Below are positions 8,096 to 14,537 of a DNA stretch of 64,000 nt, piece by piece. Location of the stretch: contig JAJQHQ010000092.1 of NCBI GenBank assembly GCA_021199655.1, positions 17,638-81,637 on the forward strand, in the 5' to 3' direction. Made by a program: the position numbers and the translations under genes. Each line of letters starts with the position of its first letter. The stretch's first letter is position 1. Source of the stretch: Lachnospiraceae bacterium (lineage in GTDB: Bacteria; Bacillota; Clostridia; Lachnospirales; Lachnospiraceae). A model generated the notes under the pieces. It searched no databases. It was given only the letters and a program-made list of their open reading frames with translations, and had not been told where the DNA came from.

Positions 8096-8875
8096 ATGCA
8101 CTTATACAAACTGACAGGCGCAGACAACCAGACATATCTGTCTGAAAAGAAAGGCTTATTCGGCGGTCATAATAAGCTGAAAATTTATGGCAGACTGGAT
8201 TGTCCGTCTGCTCTCCGTCACATAAAAAACGGAAACTATATACAACACAGGGTATTTTTTGAAGATGAAGCAACGGCACTGGCTGCCGGTTACAGACCTT
8301 GCGGAATCTGCATGAAAGAACATTATAACTTATGGAAAAGAGGTACATTGATGATGAAAGCGCTAAAAGCAACTCCCATTTTAAAAGACGGAATTATTTG
8401 CTCTGTTCAGTTAGCGAATGGAGAAGAGAAATATTTCAGAGCAGAAACATTAAATAACTGCCAGATTGAAACAAAATTGCAAGGTGGTATAGAATACTGC
8501 CACATTGAAATTGAAGATGATGACTGCATTATCATTATGTCTGACGAAAATTCACAATGGGGATATACCATTGTTTGGAACTATGCTCAAGATAAATTGA
8601 TACATCTGACAAATACTCCCTACGTGACCGCTTCTGCTATCATGGATTCAAATGTTATCAATATGTATCTGGTTCAATATTGGGGGCATCCTGCGGACTT
8701 GTGGTATAGTGTTGCACCATTACAGATGATTGATTCTGAATATGAACCTGACATGAAGCCGCTTCATATGCCTGTTGATGATTCTGTATCAGATATTTCA
8801 TCATGTAAAATCACGATACAGAATAATAGCGTGCTTTTCCAAGCAGGGAAGCAAGAGAAAAGCATCAAAATATAA
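8096..8875 (+). CDS. Ada-like metal-binding domain protein, acceptor Cys replaced
   Basis: Residues about 25-80 ('KIYGRLDCPSALRHIKNGNYIQHRVFFEDEATALAAGYRPCGICMKEHY') match the Ada N-terminal zinc-binding domain, including 'RVFF', 'AAGYRPC' and C-x2-C. Set against the Ada motif FCRPSC, the first cysteine (the one that takes the methyl group from DNA phosphotriesters) is Gly here (YGRLDC). The domain can therefore at most bind DNA or metal, not repair by self-methylation. Residues about 85-259 form a second, beta-rich region ('GIICSVQLANGEEKYFRAETLNN') that I do not recognise. The gene sits 12 bases after its upstream neighbour in the SOS-type operon. An AGGAATGAG site precedes the ATG. Confidence 0.75.
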   Translation: MHLYKLTGADNQTYLSEKKGLFGGHNKLKIYGRLDCPSALRHIKNGNYIQHRVFFEDEATALAAGYRPCGICMKEHYNLWKRGTLMMKALKATPILKDGIICSVQLANGEEKYFRAETLNNCQIETKLQGGIEYCHIEIEDDDCIIIMSDENSQWGYTIVWNYAQDKLIHLTNTPYVTASAIMDSNVINMYLVQYWGHPADLWYSVAPLQMIDSEYEPDMKPLHMPVDDSVSDISSCKITIQNNSVLFQAGKQEKSIKI

Positions 8876-8896
8876 GTAGGATGGGGAAATTATATC

Positions 8897-9256
8897 ATGC
8901 CATTGAGAGGTGTCTTTTGGGATGTAGACGGTTGTTTGTATGCATTCCCATTTAAGGATAATTATTTAGAGATAGGCGTTGCAAAGTCGGGGAATACCTA
9001 TGCGCATAAAAAGCTATGGACGGAAATCAAGCCAAAAGGTTGCCGTCTGCCATATAACTATTATCCCAGAGGGCGTGTAGAAGTTACATCCAAGGGGAAA
9101 GCGCTCATCTATATGAATCCATATGTTGATGAAAGTTTACTCCCTGAAATTAAGAAAACGTTTGAAATGAATGATAGTTATAGAATCATTTATGATAACA
9201 GCTTTCATTACAAGTGTCATGTGGATAATGACTGGAAAGCAGATTATTCAAAATGA
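8897..9256 (+). CDS. Small conserved hypothetical protein
   Basis: The 119-residue protein has the blocks 'GVFWDVDGCLYAFPF', 'AKSGNTYAHKKLWTEIKPKGC', 'YNYYPRGRVEV' and 'YMNPYVDESLLPEIKKTF..NDSYRIIYDNSFHYKCH'. I recognise it as a recurrent small protein of Firmicutes without known function. The 'DVDGCL' stretch imitates a HAD motif I, but no other HAD motif follows and the protein is too short. AGGATGGGG precedes the ATG. It is the sixth gene of the SOS-type operon, 21 bases after the previous stop. Confidence 0.7.
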   Translation: MPLRGVFWDVDGCLYAFPFKDNYLEIGVAKSGNTYAHKKLWTEIKPKGCRLPYNYYPRGRVEVTSKGKALIYMNPYVDESLLPEIKKTFEMNDSYRIIYDNSFHYKCHVDNDWKADYSK

Positions 9257-9275
9257 TTATGCAGGAGGGAAATCA

Positions 9276-10154
9276 ATGAATGATAAATTCAACACAGAAA
9301 TAATAAACATTGAACTTCATTTTGAGCCTGCGCCTGTTTCTGCTGTGAGGTCGAGTATTTTACCACTGGATACAAGACCGAAAGCATACACCGTTAACGA
9401 CCAGAACATGGCGGACTATGATGCTTTCGTATTAAACATTTGCGGAATTGTTGAATGCTCTGGATATACGATAGAGAAAGAGCAACTGCATTATTTTGAC
9501 AGTTACGTTATTTGTCGTTCTGACGCAAATAATAATAAGCAACAGAGGTATGCCATTTATATAAAGATAACCGATAATGTTGCAGAGCAGTTTACTACCG
9601 CTACTACAGTCAAATTTCGATTCAAAAATATCACGATAAATAATCTCTGCTTTACCTCTTATGAGGATGCTTTGGAATATCTGGAAGAGAAACTTGATTC
9701 CGAGGGGGAAAATCTGCTTACATATTCTTCATCCAGAATCAATCCAAGAATGTGCGACAAGTACAATATCAACATAGAAATTGAACAGAGGATTTCAGAG
9801 GACGAGTTAAGAAATTTTCCCGGGTCTATCCCACATATGCGGATATGTTTAGATTTGTCGGAAAATCCAAAACAATATGCTTATATTCGACTTGATAAAC
9901 CGGAATATTTACCAGAATGCCAGTCAGCAGACATCAGCAAAAAGAAAGCCGCTATCATAGATGTATTATCCTCTCCGTGGCATCGTTATCTGATGCAGTC
10001 TCATAACACAAATCAGGTGCGAACTGCGACAGGTTACGAAGCAGCTGTAAACATTTGGATTGACACATATTCTGATAACAATATGTTTAGCGATGCTGTA
10101 TTCCAATATGATGAAAATGGTTTCCCTGTTATGCCGGATTATTCTTTACTTTAG
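9276..10154 (+). CDS. Hypothetical protein, last gene of the SOS-type operon
   Basis: I place the start at 9276 (MNDKFNTEI) behind GCAGGAGGG, rather than at 9171, which lies inside the previous gene. The product has 292 residues and looks like two similar-sized alpha/beta halves: the first ends near 'YEDALEYLEEKLDSEGENLL', the second begins near 'NINIEIEQRISEDELRNFPGS'. No catalytic motif or membrane segment can be seen, and I do not recognise the family. It starts 19 bases after its upstream neighbour and is followed by a perfect 15-bp inverted repeat between it and the convergent XRE gene. Confidence 0.65.
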   Translation: MNDKFNTEIINIELHFEPAPVSAVRSSILPLDTRPKAYTVNDQNMADYDAFVLNICGIVECSGYTIEKEQLHYFDSYVICRSDANNNKQQRYAIYIKITDNVAEQFTTATTVKFRFKNITINNLCFTSYEDALEYLEEKLDSEGENLLTYSSSRINPRMCDKYNINIEIEQRISEDELRNFPGSIPHMRICLDLSENPKQYAYIRLDKPEYLPECQSADISKKKAAIIDVLSSPWHRYLMQSHNTNQVRTATGYEAAVNIWIDTYSDNNMFSDAVFQYDENGFPVMPDYSLL

Positions 10155-10183
10155 AGAATTAGAAAACTGCTAACATCTACACC

Positions 10184-10234
10184 TTGATAGTAGGGAGTTC
10201 ATGTGAAAAACTCATGTGGACTCCCTACTATCAA
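10184..10234. repeat. 15-bp perfect inverted repeat between convergent genes
   Basis: TTGATAGTAGGGAGT (10184-10198) pairs with ACTCCCTACTATCAA (10220-10234). The 21-base loop contains CATGTG twice. Neither strand has a T run after the stem, so it is not a classic intrinsic terminator, although it may still end or protect both converging transcripts. Confidence 0.75.
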
Positions 10235-10278
10235 AAAGAGATATATAATCATAGGCTATTTTCGACACGGAATCTTAT

Positions 10279-10860
10279 TTATTCTGAAAATAGTTTCTTA
10301 TTTTTACGGAAAACACTAATATCTTTCACGATGTTCATTATTTTGGATTCTATTAGTTCTTTTGATGCATTTTCCAGATAAGGAACTGCGCCTTCTGGCG
10401 GAATATCAAATATTTCAGCGATTCTTTCCGCATCTTCATTTGGGATAGAAAACTTTTTGTCGTTGAAGTTATAAGCGTATTGAAAAATTTGCTTTAACAA
10501 GTCATAAAAACATTCGTGTTTCAGTATCTGGTTCATAATATCAAATATTCTATAATCTCTTTCCCTAATATTAACAATGGATTCTACAGCATATGAGGAA
10601 AGGTCAGTTACTGTCTTTAAATCCATTATTTCATGGGACTTAACATCAAATTCACATAATAGATAACCTATTTCGCAATGAAATATATTACACATCTGGT
10701 CGAGGAAATCAATATCCGGAAGACTTTCACCTTTTTCCCATTTTGCGATGAGTTGACGAGTGCAACACAATTTTTCTGCTAATGCTTCTTGTGTTGGGTA
10801 GTCGGATTTTTTTCTTTCGTCTCGGATTCTTTTGCCAATTTTTTCATGATTGTATTCCAT
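10279..10860 (-). CDS. XRE-family HTH regulator with long C-terminal domain
   Basis: The 193-residue protein has an N-terminal Cro/CI-type helix-turn-helix ('TQEALAEKLCCTRQLIAKWEKGESLPDIDFLDQMCNIFHCEIGYLL', about residues 22-70). A helical C-terminal domain of about 120 residues (IVNIRERDYRIFDIMNQILKHECFYDLLKQIFQYAYNF) follows, which I do not recognise. The C-terminal part has no Ser-Lys self-cleavage motif. The gene converges on the SOS-type operon and reads away from the recombinase module. It is a second candidate regulator of the element. Confidence 0.8.
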   Translation of the reverse strand: MEYNHEKIGKRIRDERKKSDYPTQEALAEKLCCTRQLIAKWEKGESLPDIDFLDQMCNIFHCEIGYLLCEFDVKSHEIMDLKTVTDLSSYAVESIVNIRERDYRIFDIMNQILKHECFYDLLKQIFQYAYNFNDKKFSIPNEDAERIAEIFDIPPEGAVPYLENASKELIESKIMNIVKDISVFRKNKKLFSE

Positions 10861-10893
10861 GTCATCATCCCTTTTATAGATATTTTTTAAAGC

Positions 10894-10913
10894 ATGTTAT
10901 CATTATATAACAT
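10894..10913. promoter_or_regulatory. Candidate operator upstream of the XRE gene
   Basis: ATGTTAT-CATTAT-ATAACAT is a perfect 7-bp dyad 34 bases upstream of the XRE start, in an A/T-rich 294-bp gap (10861-11154) that holds no gene. A further half-site (ATAACAT) lies near 10963. It suits autoregulation. Confidence 0.45.
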
Positions 10914-11154
10914 ATTTATTTATAAATCAACTGAGGATGTCAGATTTTGTGTTCTTTACATATAACATTTTCCGTGCTATGATAATACCATCACAGAAAT
11001 AATCACATTTCTTGATTCAAAAATATGGACATTTCAGATTGTCTTTCTCCGTGTAGAGTTTCTGCAAAATCTAAAGGCATCGGTAATTTATAGTTTTGCC
11101 TGTGTACCGTTCATAGTCTGTATGCAGGTATCTACTGAAAGGAGGGCTTTCTTT

Positions 11155-11424
11155 ATGAAAACCAAACAGAAAGAACTTTTTACAACCGAAAATGCACCAA
11201 TAATGCAGGGACCCGAACATCTTTATTTTTCCAAAGAGAGGACATATAATATGTCCGCAATAGAAACTGACGATATAGACGATATAAACGATATACCGTT
11301 TATCAAAGAAGAAATTGTGCAATTACAAGAGAGAATGAGAAATAATCGTTCTAATTTTAAAACGGATGTCATACATGATGAACCGTTAAGCGCAGAAGAA
11401 ATTGCTGAATTGCCTTTTTATTAA
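11155..11424 (+). CDS. Small hypothetical element protein
   Basis: I start it at 11155 (MKTKQKELF) because AAAGGAGGGC lies upstream; the track start at 11122 has no site. The 89-residue product is strongly acidic, with a run 'ETDDIDDINDIPFIKEE' encoded by short GA(T/C)GATATA repeats, and ends 'EPLSAEEIAELPFY'. It has no membrane segment. Small acidic proteins next to recombinases are often DNA mimics or directionality factors, but nothing here proves either. The function is unknown. Confidence 0.6.
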   Translation: MKTKQKELFTTENAPIMQGPEHLYFSKERTYNMSAIETDDIDDINDIPFIKEEIVQLQERMRNNRSNFKTDVIHDEPLSAEEIAELPFY

Positions 11425-11643
11425 ATCGGCAATTCAAGCATGATTATTTTTCATCACTTTTGAACCTTGACAACTCAATATGTATGTAATCGCACATAAT
11501 CTTTTTCGCTGATTCTTGTCTTTTAACAAGTGGGCTTATGACAAGCATCTTTCAAGTTAGTAATTGAATACCTGAAAGCGTTACTTGTATATAAGTTTCA
11601 ATTAAGTGGAAGAATATGGAATAAACGGGAGGTAACGTCAGAA

Positions 11644-11892
11644 TTGTATATGGAAATCTCTGAAAAGCAAAAGACGGTCTATTATTGGCTGTCGAAAGAA
11701 GAGAAAGAGGATTCCGAATTACGTTGCTGTCTGCGTTCCCAATATTATGAATGGGAACAAAAGGGATATTCAGTATGTGTATTCCTTTCTGGAAACAGCA
11801 ACCTTGTAGAAACAACAAAGGATTTGCTTGTCCATAATAAAAAAGTTCTTGCAACAAAAAATTTGGAATGTAGTCAAACGGCGGTATCCTAA
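11644..11892 (+). CDS. Small hypothetical protein upstream of the recombinase
   Basis: The 82-residue frame starts with TTG at 11644, correctly spaced (9 bases) from GGAGGT; the in-frame ATG at 11650 is 15 bases away. The protein (YYWLSKEEKEDSELRCCLRSQYYEWEQKGYSVCVFLSGNSNLVETTKDLLVHNK) looks like a small alpha/beta fold. I recall similar small ORFs next to large serine recombinases of clostridial elements, with no assigned role. A directionality factor is possible because of the position, but this is not shown. Confidence 0.55.
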   Translation: MYMEISEKQKTVYYWLSKEEKEDSELRCCLRSQYYEWEQKGYSVCVFLSGNSNLVETTKDLLVHNKKVLATKNLECSQTAVS

Positions 11893-11901
11893 AACTCTCT
11901 A

Positions 11902-11924
11902 CTATGGCAGAAATACTGCCATAG
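11902..11924. repeat. 9-bp inverted repeat
   Basis: CTATGGCAG-AAATA-CTGCCATAG lies just after the stop of the 11644 gene. It has no T run. It could be an operator or part of a recombinase-binding arm. Confidence 0.5.
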
Positions 11925-11974
11925 GTACATACAAACGATGATTTCCAAAACATACCATTGGATACAAGAAAATC

Positions 11975-12004
11975 GGCATGTTACAATGTTGTTTGTAACA
12001 TGCC
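11975..12004. promoter_or_regulatory. 12-bp inverted repeat before the recombinase
   Basis: GGCATGTTACAA-TGTTGT-TTGTAACATGCC is a perfect dyad ending 20 bases before the recombinase ribosome binding site (GGAGGA at 12024). The position fits a repressor operator or a leader hairpin limiting recombinase expression. Confidence 0.55.
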
Positions 12005-12035
12005 AAGCAAAAAAAATAACATTGGAGGAAAAATA

Positions 12036-14261
12036 ATGAGTGAACCAAGAATTGCAGCTTATATGCGTATTTCTGTCGATATAGAAAAAGACAGAGATAA
12101 CACATCTATCGAAAACCAAAGGAAAATTATCACTGCTTATGTTAAACAAAATTTTCCTAATTCTGAAGTTGACTATTACGAAGACCGAGACAGAAGCGGA
12201 TATACGTTTGGACAAAGAGAACAGTATCAACAAATGCGTCCGTTATTGATGAACGGATATTATAACATTCTCATTGTAAAAGATTTATCCCGTTTTTCTC
12301 GTCGTAATAGTCGTGGACTTGTAGAATTAGAGGATTTGCGTGATGCAGGTGTCCGCATAATTGCTATTGGAGACGGTGTGGATTATCCAACCTATGATGA
12401 CTGGAATAATATTCAGGTACGTTTTCTTTTGAACGAAATGCCTGTCACAGACGCATCCAAGAAGGTAAAAAAGGTTATCGAAATGAGACAGAAAAACGGT
12501 AACTGGATTTGTAGTGTGCCTTACGGATATTATATGGTAGATACCAAAAACATGACATTTGAAGTAGACGAAAAGTCAGCCGAAGTCGTTCGTGAAATTT
12601 TCCGCTTGTATAATAGTGGGTGGGGATACAAAAAAATAGCAAATCATCTGACAGATGAAAAAATCCCCACACCCCGCATGGTGGAAAAAGAACGGAAAGA
12701 ACATGAGATGGAGTTACTAAAAATCAAACGCGATATCAAGATAAAGGCAAGACCTGAATGGTCAGTTGCTACAATTTACGGGATTCTTTCTAATGATTTT
12801 TATATTGGTACTCTTCGTGAACGAAAATATGTACGTCCTATAGTTCATGGCAATGATAAAAAGTTAGATGAAAATGAAAATATTCAATTTTTAAACCACC
12901 ATACGCCTATCGTAGACGAACGTGAATTTTTGAAAGCCAAAGAACAACGGGAAAAAAGAACCAGGTCAAATTACCGTGGTGTTAAAAAATATGATACAAA
13001 TTATTCTGGCTTCTTATTTTGCGGAGACTGCGGCAGTCCAATGTTTTCTATGAGCCGCCCTGATTTGGCGCCTGCTTATATCTGTGGCACATACCATAAA
13101 AGAGGAAAAAAAGGCTGTACCTCACATCATACTCGCATTGATACACTGGATATGATGTTAAAAAACTATGTGGAACGTATTATGAAAATCTCGGATTCAA
13201 TGATTGCTGAACTTGAAAAAGCAATTAAAGACGAACCAAATAAGATGAAAAAATCAGCTGATACGTTGGCAAGTTTAGAGGCAGACTTGGAAAGAGCAAG
13301 AGAGGAATTTAAGGCTACTCAAAAACAAAAAATTCGTGCCATGATGAAAGCGGATGGAGAAAACGCTTCTATCATAGAGGAAACATATGAGGAAATGGAA
13401 CAAGAACTGCTCAATAAAATTGAGGGTATCGAAAAACAAATAACCCTTACTACAGACCGCAGAAATCAAGTTGTTGAAGTAAACCGTATAACAAAAACTG
13501 CACTGGATATTTTTCAGGATATTCTTGATAAGAAAACACTTGATAAAGGCGATTTAAGCATAATCGTTGATAAGATAACCGTGTATGAAAGCAAAAAGAA
13601 TTTCATAGAAATAGAACTTAAACCAGATATTCAAATGCTGTTAGAATCAGGAACACTTACCAACGAAACTCTTGAAGAAGCAGGATACAGAGACAAAACC
13701 GTAAATTTTAATTGGGACATCGGGAGTAACTCATCAGCCACAATAGTCCAGAGTGTAAGGAATCAAAAGGACAAGGCTTTCGGTGTCAATGTTATTTGTG
13801 GTGGCGACCCGCTGGAGATCTTTACAGACCGCGAAGGTGAAATCATTTTAAAAAAATATTCTCCGATCGGAGAACTCGGAAGCTTTGCGAAAGAATACGC
13901 CGAAGCGCTCGCTTCTGCTTCCGGACACAGCGTCTGCATCACCGACCGTGATCAGGTCATTGCGGCGGCCGGCGGTATCCGCAAGGACAGCATCGGCGCC
14001 CCTGTCACCGGCCAGCTCGAAGAAGTCATGAGCGGACGTGAATACGTCAACACGGACCAGAATTCCAAAAAGCACGTTAAGATTACCAGTGAGGACGCCG
14101 GAGATTCCCTCCCGCAAATCATCAGCCCCATACTCTGTGAGGGCGACGTGATCGGTTCCGTCATCCTGCGCGGGCGTGACGGCAGCCGCCGGATGGGTGA
14201 AGCTGAACAGGTACTGGCCAAATGTGCAGCCGGTTTTATGGGGCGCCAGATGGAACAATAA
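12036..14261 (+). CDS. Large serine recombinase fused in frame to the spoVT C-terminus
   Basis: The start at 12036 follows GGAGGAAAAATA. Residues about 1-150 are the resolvase domain (AAYMRIS with the nucleophilic Ser; 'DLSRFSRRNSRGLVELEDL'). Residues 170-290 are the recombinase DNA-binding domain, and a zinc ribbon follows (FCGDCGSPM...YICGTYHKRGKKGC). A long coiled coil typical of integrases (about 400-520) comes next. From about residue 590 the frame continues without a stop into 'GDPLEIFTDREGEIILKKYSPIGELGSFAKEYAEAL...AAGFMGRQMEQ', which is codons ~31-178 of SpoVT. The enzyme integrates and excises the element; the fusion shows that the element sits in spoVT. After excision the recombinase would acquire a different C-terminus encoded by the far left end. 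I am sure of both halves. Confidence 0.95.
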   Translation: MSEPRIAAYMRISVDIEKDRDNTSIENQRKIITAYVKQNFPNSEVDYYEDRDRSGYTFGQREQYQQMRPLLMNGYYNILIVKDLSRFSRRNSRGLVELEDLRDAGVRIIAIGDGVDYPTYDDWNNIQVRFLLNEMPVTDASKKVKKVIEMRQKNGNWICSVPYGYYMVDTKNMTFEVDEKSAEVVREIFRLYNSGWGYKKIANHLTDEKIPTPRMVEKERKEHEMELLKIKRDIKIKARPEWSVATIYGILSNDFYIGTLRERKYVRPIVHGNDKKLDENENIQFLNHHTPIVDEREFLKAKEQREKRTRSNYRGVKKYDTNYSGFLFCGDCGSPMFSMSRPDLAPAYICGTYHKRGKKGCTSHHTRIDTLDMMLKNYVERIMKISDSMIAELEKAIKDEPNKMKKSADTLASLEADLERAREEFKATQKQKIRAMMKADGENASIIEETYEEMEQELLNKIEGIEKQITLTTDRRNQVVEVNRITKTALDIFQDILDKKTLDKGDLSIIVDKITVYESKKNFIEIELKPDIQMLLESGTLTNETLEEAGYRDKTVNFNWDIGSNSSATIVQSVRNQKDKAFGVNVICGGDPLEIFTDREGEIILKKYSPIGELGSFAKEYAEALASASGHSVCITDRDQVIAAAGGIRKDSIGAPVTGQLEEVMSGREYVNTDQNSKKHVKITSEDAGDSLPQIISPILCEGDVIGSVILRGRDGSRRMGEAEQVLAKCAAGFMGRQMEQ
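13795..13815. other. Right attachment junction (element/spoVT boundary)
   Basis: Element-type A/T-rich sequence gives way to spoVT at about GTGGTGGCGACCCGCTGGAG. The SpoVT match starts at the GGC codon at 13803, equivalent to Gly31 of the Bacillus protein. The crossover dinucleotide must lie at or just before this point. The partner left junction lies outside the window. Confidence 0.65.
13803..14261 (+). pseudogene. spoVT: spoVT 3' part, cut from its start by the element
   Basis: The 152 residues match SpoVT from the second half of the AbrB-type DNA-binding domain (GDPLEIFTDREGEIILKKYSPIGELGSFAKEYAEAL) through the GAF-like sensor domain to the exact C-terminus (AAGFMGRQMEQ). SpoVT is a forespore regulator of sigma-G genes in Bacillus. 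The first ~30 codons, which make the DNA-contacting strand, are missing here because the element is inserted. Codon use is visibly more G/C rich than in the element. The gene is inactive as a DNA-binding protein in this arrangement unless the element excises. Confidence 0.9.
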
Positions 14262-14333
14262 CGTTCCAGTTGTATCATATTTTCTGAAAATTTCGAAATA
14301 TAAAAAAATTTTAAAAAATCCCTCACATTCTAT

Positions 14334-14362
14334 TTGACAAGACCGAAAAGGTATGCTAGAAT
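14334..14362 (+). promoter_or_regulatory. Promoter of tRNA-Thr
   Basis: TTGACA (14334-14339) and TAGAAT (14357-14362) are 17 bp apart, 25 bases before the tRNA. This is a strong, near-consensus stable-RNA promoter. Confidence 0.8.
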
Positions 14363-14387
14363 GACTAACCGTAGCGGTTCAATACCT

Positions 14388-14460
14388 GCTGATGTGGCAC
14401 AGTCGGTAGCGCACCTCATTGGTAGTGAGGAGGTCACGAGTTCGATTCTCGTCATCAGCT
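14388..14460 (+). tRNA. tRNA-Thr (anticodon GGT)
   Basis: The 73-base sequence folds as a cloverleaf: the acceptor stem GCTGATG pairs with CATCAGC and T follows as the discriminator. The anticodon arm is CCTCA-TTGGTAG-TGAGG, giving GGT, which reads ACC/ACT threonine codons. The T arm is ACGAG-TTCGATT-CTCGT. CCA is not encoded. It is a single tRNA with its own promoter and terminator and is not used as the attachment site of the adjacent element. Confidence 0.95.
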
Positions 14461-14475
14461 CTTCTAATCGCTTGG

Positions 14476-14511
14476 AAAGCCTTGATTTTACTGCAAAGTC
14501 AGGGCTTTTTC
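14476..14511 (+). terminator. Intrinsic terminator of tRNA-Thr
   Basis: AAAGCCTTGA pairs with TCAGGGCTTT (one G-U pair) and is followed by a T run, 15 bases after the tRNA. Confidence 0.75.
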
Positions 14512-14537
14512 ATTTGTTGAAAAGGTGGTACACGGTG

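Noticed and set aside
8897-9256. HAD phosphatase, because of FWDVDGCL
   Set aside because: Only motif I is imitated. No motif II, III or IV follows and the protein is far too short.
13848-14326. Minus-strand ORFs opposite spoVT
   Set aside because: They are shadows of the well-supported SpoVT frame.
14388-14460. tRNA-Thr as attachment site of the element
   Set aside because: The junction lies in spoVT at about 13,800, and the tRNA is complete with its own promoter and no duplicated 3' end in view.
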